Source: a virus
Strand: one strand, 5' to 3'
Virus record (IMG/VR): IMGVR_UViG_3300035698_017072
Span: 1-33,580 of that record
Length of the DNA: 33,580 bases
Shown here: positions 24,912 through 31,422 of the stretch, in pieces
Layout of the letters: the number at the start of each line of letters is the position of its first letter
Position numbering within the stretch: the stretch's first letter is position 1
Made by a program: the position numbers and the translations under genes
The notes under the pieces: generated by a model
What the model was told of the DNA's origin: nothing
The model's input: only the letters and a program-made list of their open reading frames with translations
Database searches by the model: none

Positions 24912-24940
24912 ATTATAAATAGTTTCTTATTTTATATTAA
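24912..24940 (-). promoter_or_regulatory. Candidate sigma70-like promoter in a 171-nt gap
   Basis: On the minus strand TTAATA (24940-24935), a 17-nt spacer and a perfect TATAAT (24917-24912) lie about 125 nt before the ATG at 24787. The gap 24788-24958 is very AT-rich and otherwise holds only the ribosome site; chance TATAAT is likely in such sequence. Confidence 0.3.
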
Positions 24941-24958
24941 ATGTTACGGTGTTTTCTT

Positions 24959-26314
24959 TTAAAATCTACCTTTAGCACCTCTGTTGTTGTGTCTTGCTGG
25001 TGCTGGTGCTGGTGCTGGTGCTGGTGCTGGTGCTGGTGCTGGTGCTGGTGCTGCTGGGGGTTGTACTGTTGTTGCAGTCGGTACAGTCGGTGCAGTCGGA
25101 GTTGCGGCAGGGACAGTTGCAGCGGCGGGGGTAGCAGATGGATTACCAAATCTGCTTAATGCCTCATCCAAGGCTAATTTTTCCTTACTATGCTGGTTGG
25201 CCCATCCTTTTAGAAGTTCAACCCTTTGGGGGTCATCCATGCTATCTAGAATACTGGGATTATTCACGAACTGCTCCATGGTTGGCTGGGCGTTGGGAGA
25301 TATATTTGTGGATGCATCAGCAGTGGCTCCTGCTGCTGATGATGATGATGATGATGATGATGATGTGCCTCCTGCGTCAGACTGACCTTGACCTGACTGA
25401 TACTGTCCTGCTTCGTTAGTTGCCTTTTCAAGGGATTGTCTAATATTTTGCCATTTTTGTTTCATCTGGAATGATGCTTGAGGCATAAGGTCATTCAATG
25501 CGGCAACCGTCTGAGTTGACCTTTGCTGCTGAGAAGGCGTTCTTCCAGGGTTTTTTTGCAAATACTCCAATAAAGCATCCCTTGCAGAACCAACTATCGT
25601 CAATTCTGACTGAGCTTTTTTCATGGCGTTATCCATGACTTTAATTTTATTTCCTATCTGGTAGGACTGCCCAAAACCAGAAGCCAAATCCTTACCAACA
25701 TTGGCAATGCCACTCATTACACCATCGCCAAATCTAGCCTCTTTTATGTTAGAATCTTCTACAAGTTGATTGGCAGCAATAAAAATACATTCTGCCAAAT
25801 CCTTATCTGAGACTTTGATCTGCTTTCCAATGTCAACAATTTCTGCAACAGCCTCTATGGTCTTATTTTCAAAAGAATTCAACTGTCCAGCTACAGACTG
25901 CACAACAGCGCTCCCCAAAGGAACCCCCTTAGAAATCTTATCTTTTACAGACTTGCGATATGGCTCATAAACATAATTATTGCGAGCCTCTGCGCTTTTT
26001 ATGAAGCCAGCATTGGCATCTGCATACTTAGACCAGTCAGCCTCGTCATTATTAATTGATTCTATATATTCAGAATGACAGTCAGTCCAGATTTCCCAAG
26101 TTGCCCTATCGGGGCTGCTTGATCGTTTTTGCCTATAGCAGTTGCTCCAACAGCGACCATTTCTTAGCCAATAGCCCTGTACCCCTACATATTGAGCGGT
26201 CTTGACATCAAGCAAATCTTGACAAACAACATCTATCCTACTTGCTAGAGCAGTCTTGTTTTGTCCATCTAATTCTTCAGCTATTGCTGTTAATAGCTCT
26301 AAAACATTATCCAT
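24959..26314 (-). CDS. Unrecognised protein with Ser and Ala-Pro repeat tail
   Basis: A 451-residue protein starting MDNVLELLTAIAEELDGQNK, with GAGG about 9 nt upstream. The first 40 residues are one amphipathic helix ending DVKTAQ. A Cys/Trp-rich, basic segment follows (GYWLRNGRCWSNCYRQKRSS, DCHSEYIESI), which may bind metal or nucleic acid. Residues 115-290 are helical. The C-terminal third is low complexity: a run of nine Ser at about 320, then Pro/Ala/Thr, then eight or nine Ala-Pro pairs, ending ARHNNRGAKGRF. It lies just before the gap with the candidate promoter. The repeats are true microsatellites in DNA. I recognise no family. Confidence 0.75.
   Translation of the reverse strand: MDNVLELLTAIAEELDGQNKTALASRIDVVCQDLLDVKTAQYVGVQGYWLRNGRCWSNCYRQKRSSSPDRATWEIWTDCHSEYIESINNDEADWSKYADANAGFIKSAEARNNYVYEPYRKSVKDKISKGVPLGSAVVQSVAGQLNSFENKTIEAVAEIVDIGKQIKVSDKDLAECIFIAANQLVEDSNIKEARFGDGVMSGIANVGKDLASGFGQSYQIGNKIKVMDNAMKKAQSELTIVGSARDALLEYLQKNPGRTPSQQQRSTQTVAALNDLMPQASFQMKQKWQNIRQSLEKATNEAGQYQSGQGQSDAGGTSSSSSSSSSAAGATADASTNISPNAQPTMEQFVNNPSILDSMDDPQRVELLKGWANQHSKEKLALDEALSRFGNPSATPAAATVPAATPTAPTVPTATTVQPPAAPAPAPAPAPAPAPAPAPARHNNRGAKGRF
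24995..25048 (-). repeat. Nine 6-bp tandem repeats encoding Ala-Pro
   Basis: The hexamer tgctgg (plus strand) occurs nine times without change and encodes the Ala-Pro tail of the 451-residue protein. Six-base units keep the frame, so only length can vary. Confidence 0.95.
25338..25364 (-). repeat. Nine GAT trinucleotide repeats encoding poly-Ser
   Basis: (gat)9 on the plus strand encodes nine consecutive Ser residues in the 451-residue protein. The run keeps the frame when it changes length. Confidence 0.95.
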
Positions 26315-26319
26315 AGGAA

Positions 26320-27216
26320 TTACCTCGTTATAAATTTTTTCTCAAACTGTCCTGGCATAAGATCGAATAATTCTATATTTTGCATAATAAACGCCCTAAT
26401 ACCTCCCACTGTTCTGTCAAACGTTATCATTATTTGTCTATTAGTGGATTTGGCATAGTAGTTTCCGTGGGGTTCAACCTCTCTCTGGATGACCCTTCCG
26501 CTGTCAGTCGTATACACAATAGACATCGCTTTGCTATTATCTTCGGCATATTTTACCGCATCAAATAAGTTGTCAAACTGTTCTTGACCTTCTTCCTCAA
26601 ACTCCCCCTGTGGCATTTGCTGAGGTTCATTTATTTCTTTTATATCATCTTTGAATTCATTAGCACTAGGTTCAATATGAGGCTCGGACTCCTCTTGAAC
26701 GTCTTCAAGGTATTGACTTATCTCCTCCTGGGTGATGACTGGCAAATCTCGCTTAGTTCCAAAAGAAGGCTCTTCAACTTGGACTGCGGGAGTCTCGTCG
26801 GCAACAATAGATTCTTGAGAGACTTGGGATTCTCGAAAGATAGAGCTTCGCGTTTTTTCAAATGTGACGTAGTACCCCCTTCTGTCGTCAAGACTTACAA
26901 TTACCGTGTCTCCCTCTCCTATGTCTTGTTTTGCAAAATACCCCTCATTAACTTCTATTGCAAACTTACATGGAGCCTTGCTGCTGACAGACATCTTATC
27001 AAGTGGTCTAATGTGATCAACTTTAACTATACGACCATGACTGTCAACGAATGCTATATCGAGAGGAATGTATGTATTTTCTCCCCAAAATTTCAATACT
27101 TGTTTCCTCGAAAAAGAAAACAGCATCCCCTCGTCAAAGGGCATACTCTTAACATACATCAAGCCTTCGGACTGTTTATGTGGAGTATCCGCTACCCTAA
27201 CCCATAACTTACTCAT
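26320..27216 (-). CDS. DUF192-domain protein with WYL-like C-terminus
   Basis: I choose the ATG at 27216, giving 298 residues that begin MSKLWVRVADTPHKQSEGLM; an in-frame TTG 18 nt earlier is less likely. Residues 1-110 match DUF192: ADTPxxxxxGLM (10-20), GMLFSF (30-35), FWGENTYIPLDIAF (43-56), GRIVKV, EVNEGYF (88-93) and a GD before the last strand. Residues 110-205 are acidic and probably linker. Residues about 210-298 resemble a WYL domain: AMSIVYTTDSGRVIQREVEP, HGNYYAKSTNRQIMITFDRT, then GIRAFIMQNIE. WYL domains often sense ligands or nucleic acids; the DUF192 role is unknown. The start overlaps the preceding gene by 8 nt. DUF192 is firm; WYL is tentative. Confidence 0.75.
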   Translation of the reverse strand: MSKLWVRVADTPHKQSEGLMYVKSMPFDEGMLFSFSRKQVLKFWGENTYIPLDIAFVDSHGRIVKVDHIRPLDKMSVSSKAPCKFAIEVNEGYFAKQDIGEGDTVIVSLDDRRGYYVTFEKTRSSIFRESQVSQESIVADETPAVQVEEPSFGTKRDLPVITQEEISQYLEDVQEESEPHIEPSANEFKDDIKEINEPQQMPQGEFEEEGQEQFDNLFDAVKYAEDNSKAMSIVYTTDSGRVIQREVEPHGNYYAKSTNRQIMITFDRTVGGIRAFIMQNIELFDLMPGQFEKKFITR

Positions 27217-27547
27217 GACTTTCAAATCCGCCAATATGCCACTCGCAAGTATTGGTATCTAGATAAAAATCTAAGTACCCTATATCGTTTCCGTTTCTTC
27301 TTATACTTGCATTAAAATCAAAACTCTGACTTGATGCTTCTGTATCTGAAACTTCAATTATATCTTTTCCAAAATATTTTTGAGCCTTTACTTGAACCTC
27401 TGCATCGCTAGGATAAACAACAAAAGACCTAACATCATCAGTATCATGACCATATTTTTGCTTCCTAAAACAAGGCTTGTTCCAATCTATATAGGAATCA
27501 TCTTTTTGAGACAACTTCATGCAAGATGATGTTTTAATAATTTTCAT
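27209..27547 (-). CDS. Unrecognised small protein
   Basis: A 112-residue protein starting MKIIKTSSCMKLSQKDDSYI. Its ATG overlaps the preceding stop as ATGA, and its own end overlaps the DUF192 gene by 8 nt, so three genes are tightly coupled. It appears to be one alpha/beta domain ending IGYLDFYLDTNTCEWHIGGF. There are three cysteines but no paired CxxC motif. Function is unknown. Confidence 0.7.
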   Translation of the reverse strand: MKIIKTSSCMKLSQKDDSYIDWNKPCFRKQKYGHDTDDVRSFVVYPSDAEVQVKAQKYFGKDIIEVSDTEASSQSFDFNASIRRNGNDIGYLDFYLDTNTCEWHIGGFESHE

Positions 27548-27921
27548 ATACTCTTATACCTTATATCGTGTCTGTCTAAATCATATTCTAACCTAGATTT
27601 ATGATGATCATCGAACTCTATTCCAATGCCTTGAGAGTTTACTTCAAATCTATCTATCTCAACATTGTAATATCTTTTTCCGACTCCCTGTATCCATTCT
27701 AGTATATCTTCTTTGTTACTTACGGATTTATATACATGTTCTTCGTCATCCTCGACAGATGGATATGTTTTCTTGCTAACAGGGTCATACTTTGTTACAA
27801 CCTTGCCCCCTCTAAACTTCCTCATCTGTTTTATATCATGATCGTACCAGTAAAGATCCTTATCAATCTTCTTCTTTACTCTCATTTGTTTTTTGATTAT
27901 CTCAAGAAACAGCTTTGCCAT
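27544..27921 (-). CDS. Unrecognised small basic protein
   Basis: The frame opens at 27936, but AGGG lies about 9 nt before the ATG at 27921, so I choose MAKLFLEIIKKQMRVKKKID (125 residues). The first 40 residues are strongly basic and helical; the rest is mixed with an acidic patch (PSVEDDEEHVYKSV) and ends in alternating charge (FDDHHKSRLEYDLDRHDIRY). The start overlaps the preceding gene by 20 nt. No family is recognised. Confidence 0.7.
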   Translation of the reverse strand: MAKLFLEIIKKQMRVKKKIDKDLYWYDHDIKQMRKFRGGKVVTKYDPVSKKTYPSVEDDEEHVYKSVSNKEDILEWIQGVGKRYYNVEIDRFEVNSQGIGIEFDDHHKSRLEYDLDRHDIRYKSI

Positions 27922-28360
27922 TCTTTGCCCTATCATACCATGTCGCGGTTTTGTCTATACTGCTCGCAATCTTTACTATCCTATTATTGCTCGCAAAAGA
28001 TTCGTTTGCCTCGAACGTACAGTGGTCGTCACTTAGTATCATTTCGTTAAGGATACTTGCCCCTTTTGGCGTTATCTTTAAATCACTACCGAAGACCTTG
28101 ACATATCCGCTACTCTCAAGCAATCTTATATCAGACTGACTAAGAGTCTTAGGCATCCTAATTCTCCCATTAGCAATACGATTACCCTCATCTCCCCATA
28201 TGTCATAAAGCTTCTTAGCATTGGGGTCTGTCTTTGGACCAGACTTCAAGATCAATTTTAGATCCTTGAGTTCTGGAATATTATCCATAATAAGATCTAG
28301 CAATGATTGTTGAGCAATCTTATTATGAGATGAATTTATAATTATATCTGTTGTCTTCAT
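27902..28360 (-). CDS. Winged-helix-like protein
   Basis: A 152-residue protein starting MKTTDIIINSSHNKIAQQSL with GGAAG 7 nt upstream. Residues about 65-110 (TLSQSDIRLLESSGYVKVFG, SDLKITPKGASILNEMIL) have the helix-turn-helix plus short-hairpin layout of a winged helix, with the usual LxxxGYVxxxxxxLxxTxKG pattern. A later IVKIASSIDKTA matches the island motif. In phage structural regions such folds can be DNA-binding or protein-contact modules, so regulation is not implied. Fold call is moderate; role is unknown. Confidence 0.6.
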   Translation of the reverse strand: MKTTDIIINSSHNKIAQQSLLDLIMDNIPELKDLKLILKSGPKTDPNAKKLYDIWGDEGNRIANGRIRMPKTLSQSDIRLLESSGYVKVFGSDLKITPKGASILNEMILSDDHCTFEANESFASNNRIVKIASSIDKTATWYDRAKNGKAVS

Positions 28361-28363
28361 AAA

Positions 28364-29116
28364 TTAACTTCCAAAAAGTACATTTCTGTGGGGATATGGA
28401 TTAGAATCTTCATCGTCAAAGGCGTAAGGTTCATTGCGGATCTCTCTCCAATGAAAACCTTCTTTTACTCCATCATCATTAAGTCCATCAAGACCCGTAG
28501 TATATCTTGGCTGATTCCTAATGTCATTGCTTCTGCCTCTTATTTCTTCATCAATGTCGTCCCATGAGAAAGTTCTTTCTTCAACTGGAAGATCTAATCT
28601 ACCCCATGGCCCTCCAACTCCTCTTGCCTCAACCTCTTTAGAAGCTTTGCCGACTCTAGCATACCGTCTTATTAGAGCGCATATATACAAATCGCGATAA
28701 ATCAAATGGTCCAACCACTCTATTGCAATTCTATAATCAACAAATTTAGACATTACATTCCCGTTATATCTATCAGAGTCAACAGACAACATCTCTTGCA
28801 AAACATTACAAGTTCCATCAACTCTCAAATGATCATATTTATATGATAAATTATAGATAGACTTAACTGCGGGAACAAAAAGTTTTCTAATATCTTTACA
28901 GACTTCGCCTTTTTCATCTATGCGCGAAGATAACTTAACAATATCTTGCCAATAATTATATATAAGCTTTTTATTGCTTGTTGATCTCTTTTTAAGGGAG
29001 CGATAGCATTCCGCTAATGACATAGTGCTACCCTCAAGTATGCATTCGTTGTCTGACACAACACAAACCGAGCGAGCTTCGAGTTCTGAAATGATAAAAT
29101 TTCTAAAGTCAGCCAT
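28364..29116 (-). CDS. Unrecognised helical protein
   Basis: The frame opens at a TTG at 29128; I choose the ATG at 29116 (MADFRNFIISELEARSVCVV, 250 residues), though neither has a clear ribosome site. Residues 20-160 are helical, with Cys residues scattered and not paired. The C-terminal third is acidic and aromatic (RTFSWDDIDEEIRGRSNDIR, AFDDEDSNPYPHRNVLFGS) and may be extended. There is no membrane segment. No family recognised. Confidence 0.7.
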   Translation of the reverse strand: MADFRNFIISELEARSVCVVSDNECILEGSTMSLAECYRSLKKRSTSNKKLIYNYWQDIVKLSSRIDEKGEVCKDIRKLFVPAVKSIYNLSYKYDHLRVDGTCNVLQEMLSVDSDRYNGNVMSKFVDYRIAIEWLDHLIYRDLYICALIRRYARVGKASKEVEARGVGGPWGRLDLPVEERTFSWDDIDEEIRGRSNDIRNQPRYTTGLDGLNDDGVKEGFHWREIRNEPYAFDDEDSNPYPHRNVLFGS

Positions 29117-29141
29117 ACTAAAAACCAAAAAAGAAGTTTAC

Positions 29142-29846
29142 TTATTGTACTTCTTCATTGTTTTTGCGGCTAGTCCTTTTTTTAGTAGACTTCTTTGAAG
29201 ACTTCTTTGTAGACTTCTTTTTTACCAGCTTGACCTCTGCCCTCTTTGCGAGCTTCTCTAATTGATGTTCGGCATCAATAAAAGCTTCACTGAGATTCTC
29301 TTCCTCATTATCATCAAGATCAATAATAACAGTATCTATACTGTCAGTTTTTTTCGGAGGTTCGTTTATCTTAGCATTATCAGGCCTGTGGACATACATA
29401 GCGGTTGGTTTCTCTGCACCCCCTTCGTCAGAGGGAACCTCTACGGTCTCTTCTGTAGTAGACTTTGTTACTTTTGAAGTTTTCTCAAAAACCTTCTTGT
29501 CCTCTTTGCAAAGAGACAGGAACTCGGCTGTAATTGCTTGCTGTATTTGAACATCAGCAAATTGCTCTGAATTCACAAAGAATTTCTCATTAGGAGCAAC
29601 AGTCCTGCCTAGGCACTTAAAGGATATGGGCCTTTTATGGATGGATGCCAGCTTATAAGAAGATTCAGCAGATCTTTTGGGTTCGTCCTCTAGAGCAACA
29701 AGATAACCTTGATTGATGGCCCACTGGTTATGAGAAGAGAAAAACAATTCATCGCTCAGTGAAAATTCTGATCCTGAACGAAATGTTCTATTGAAGCCCT
29801 CTACGCGAAGCTCTCCCTTAAAACTATCTGATACTTTTACTTTCAT
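29142..29846 (-). CDS. Unrecognised protein with beta N-terminus and Lys-rich tail
   Basis: The frame opens at a TTG at 29855, but GAGAGG lies 9-10 nt before the ATG at 29846, so I choose MKVKVSDSFKGELRVEGFNR (234 residues). The first 55-60 residues resemble the N-terminal module of the GT4 enzyme (see findings). A second beta-type segment (ISFKCLGRTVAPNEKFFVNS) follows. Residues 110-190 are acidic and flexible. The tail is KLVKKKSTKKSSKKSTKKRT, encoded by imperfect 12-15 bp DNA repeats at 29187-29222, and may bind DNA by charge. Function is unknown. Confidence 0.7.
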   Translation of the reverse strand: MKVKVSDSFKGELRVEGFNRTFRSGSEFSLSDELFFSSHNQWAINQGYLVALEDEPKRSAESSYKLASIHKRPISFKCLGRTVAPNEKFFVNSEQFADVQIQQAITAEFLSLCKEDKKVFEKTSKVTKSTTEETVEVPSDEGGAEKPTAMYVHRPDNAKINEPPKKTDSIDTVIIDLDDNEEENLSEAFIDAEHQLEKLAKRAEVKLVKKKSTKKSSKKSTKKRTSRKNNEEVQ

Positions 29847-29863
29847 TTTTAACAACCTCTCGT

Positions 29864-30427
29864 TTATAAACGCTGGTCTTTTCTGACCCTACCAAATATA
29901 TCATTCTTATCGCCCATTTGTCTCAAACTGCCTGGACGAGGAATCGAACCGTAGGGAGTTGACCTATCTCTATTGTTATCGTCAAGTTGTCTCATAACTG
30001 TTTGGTTGACCCCCATAGGAGAGTCTCCTGCCATTCCTGCATCATCGTGAAGCGCTATTCCATGGTCCGTACTAGTACCTGTTCCAAATGGAGTCTTGTT
30101 GTCAACCCTTCCAGAAAATGGATGCTCGGCCTCATAGTCTTTTGATCCTGGAATATCTTTTTCGTTATTTGATATATCCGTATCTTCAAATTCGCTAGTC
30201 CCCTCAGGACCGCCTTCTCTCTCATTAGAACCCAACCACCTAGCACCAGCATCAGGAGACTCGCCAGGCAAACCTTCGCTGCCCCCTCTGGTTCGATCAT
30301 GACCTTCTCCCTTTAGGTTGTCAGGCCTCTTATAAGGATCACGACTATCAGGACTAAAGGCACGAGGCACGCCTTCTTGTCTTTGAGATTGCTTAATAAA
30401 ATTGGAAAGATTAAATTTATGATTCAT
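29864..30427 (-). CDS. Unrecognised disordered protein
   Basis: A 187-residue protein starting MNHKFNLSNFIKQSQRQEGV. It is almost entirely Gly/Asp/Ser/Pro/Arg-rich, with no predicted hydrophobic core, so it is probably disordered. Its start overlaps the preceding stop, and the ribosome site is weak (GAAGAG about 13 nt upstream), so translation may be coupled. An N-terminal FIKQSQRQ is the only helical patch. By position it is a phage assembly or internal protein; nothing more is supported. Confidence 0.65.
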   Translation of the reverse strand: MNHKFNLSNFIKQSQRQEGVPRAFSPDSRDPYKRPDNLKGEGHDRTRGGSEGLPGESPDAGARWLGSNEREGGPEGTSEFEDTDISNNEKDIPGSKDYEAEHPFSGRVDNKTPFGTGTSTDHGIALHDDAGMAGDSPMGVNQTVMRQLDDNNRDRSTPYGSIPRPGSLRQMGDKNDIFGRVRKDQRL

Positions 30428-31404
30428 TAAAATGGAGTCTCTTCTTTTTTAATATCTCTAAAATCGCCGTCCTTGCGTCCTGTGTCAAAATAATCTTTTT
30501 CTATGTTAGAGTCTTCTTGAGTCATCACATCCTGCCCAAAATTGCCAGGAACAGATTCAGGATCATCTCTTAGCTCCAATCCTCCTTTTCCGTCATCGAC
30601 CCACTCGGAATTATCCTGATGAGCATCCCATTGGGCATCGATATCGTCAGACTGAGCTTGTCTAATTAGTACAGAAAGAATATTAGATTTGTCAAAATTT
30701 ATACCATCAATTAGTTTCTGTTCTATTTGAGTAACATTCCTGTTTTCGCTAGCTGCTGACGCATAAATATGGAACAGCATAGCATCTGCATCTTTTATAG
30801 AATCCCTAATCATTACAGATGCCTTTTTCCCGATTGCAGAAAAAGGCTTTATCTTATTTTCTTTTGTTTGAGAACCAATATTTTTGCTTTGGTCCTCATT
30901 GCTAGGAACTCCATCAAAATTACTGAACCTTTCAGGCCTATTGGCCAACTGGCTTCCGCTAACAGGGACTTGACTTTTTATTACCGTCTTGTCTCCTAGC
31001 ATTTGTTCTCCAGGACTCTTATCCAATACTCTCTTGCTGTTTTGCATTGTCTTCTTTTCAGCAGAAGATATAGCGTCTCTCATTTTGCTGTCATGAGCTT
31101 CTGATAAAACATCATTAGGCTTGACAAATTGCTGAGGTGCGCTGCCCCTTTCGGAATAGCTAATGTTTTTATCTATATTAGCTTCGTTGGTTCCATGATC
31201 CGCAACAATGGCTGCTTCTCTGTCCTTGTCTAATCTTGCCTCGTGAGTAACTGAATCAGTAGGATCTCTTTGAGATTCTAAAAGTCCGTTATAGCTTGGA
31301 GGCACTTCTCCATCAATAGACACCTTGTGCTGATCAATACTGTCAGCTAGCATCTTTTCGTGAGTCTTTACTTGCGCTTCTTTTTTATTTCTAAGGTTAT
31401 ACAT
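30427..31404 (-). CDS. Unrecognised hydrophilic protein after terminase
   Basis: The frame opens at an ATG at 31413 whose GGAG touches the start codon; the ATG at 31404 has GGAG at 9 nt, so I choose MYNLRNKKEAQVKTHEKMLA (325 residues). The first 190 residues are charged and largely disordered. Residues about 190-260 form a helical domain (AIGKKASVMIRDSIKDADAM, LFHIYASAASENRNVTQIEQ). The end is acidic. KKEAQ at residues 7-11 matches the island motif. It follows TerL by 18 nt, so it is in the same operon. Function is unknown. Confidence 0.7.
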   Translation of the reverse strand: MYNLRNKKEAQVKTHEKMLADSIDQHKVSIDGEVPPSYNGLLESQRDPTDSVTHEARLDKDREAAIVADHGTNEANIDKNISYSERGSAPQQFVKPNDVLSEAHDSKMRDAISSAEKKTMQNSKRVLDKSPGEQMLGDKTVIKSQVPVSGSQLANRPERFSNFDGVPSNEDQSKNIGSQTKENKIKPFSAIGKKASVMIRDSIKDADAMLFHIYASAASENRNVTQIEQKLIDGINFDKSNILSVLIRQAQSDDIDAQWDAHQDNSEWVDDGKGGLELRDDPESVPGNFGQDVMTQEDSNIEKDYFDTGRKDGDFRDIKKEETPF

Positions 31405-31422
31405 TTCAACCATCTCCTTTTA

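Noticed and set aside
24941-25385. Plus-strand frames with Cys-Trp, Ala-Gly or Met/Asp repeats
   Set aside because: They are reverse readings of the Ala-Pro and Ser microsatellites in the minus-strand 451-residue gene; no ribosome site or family supports them.
26584-27207. 207-residue plus-strand ORF
   Set aside because: It is antisense to the DUF192-domain gene, whose motifs are clear; the plus-strand protein has a random, Phe/Leu/Arg-rich composition.
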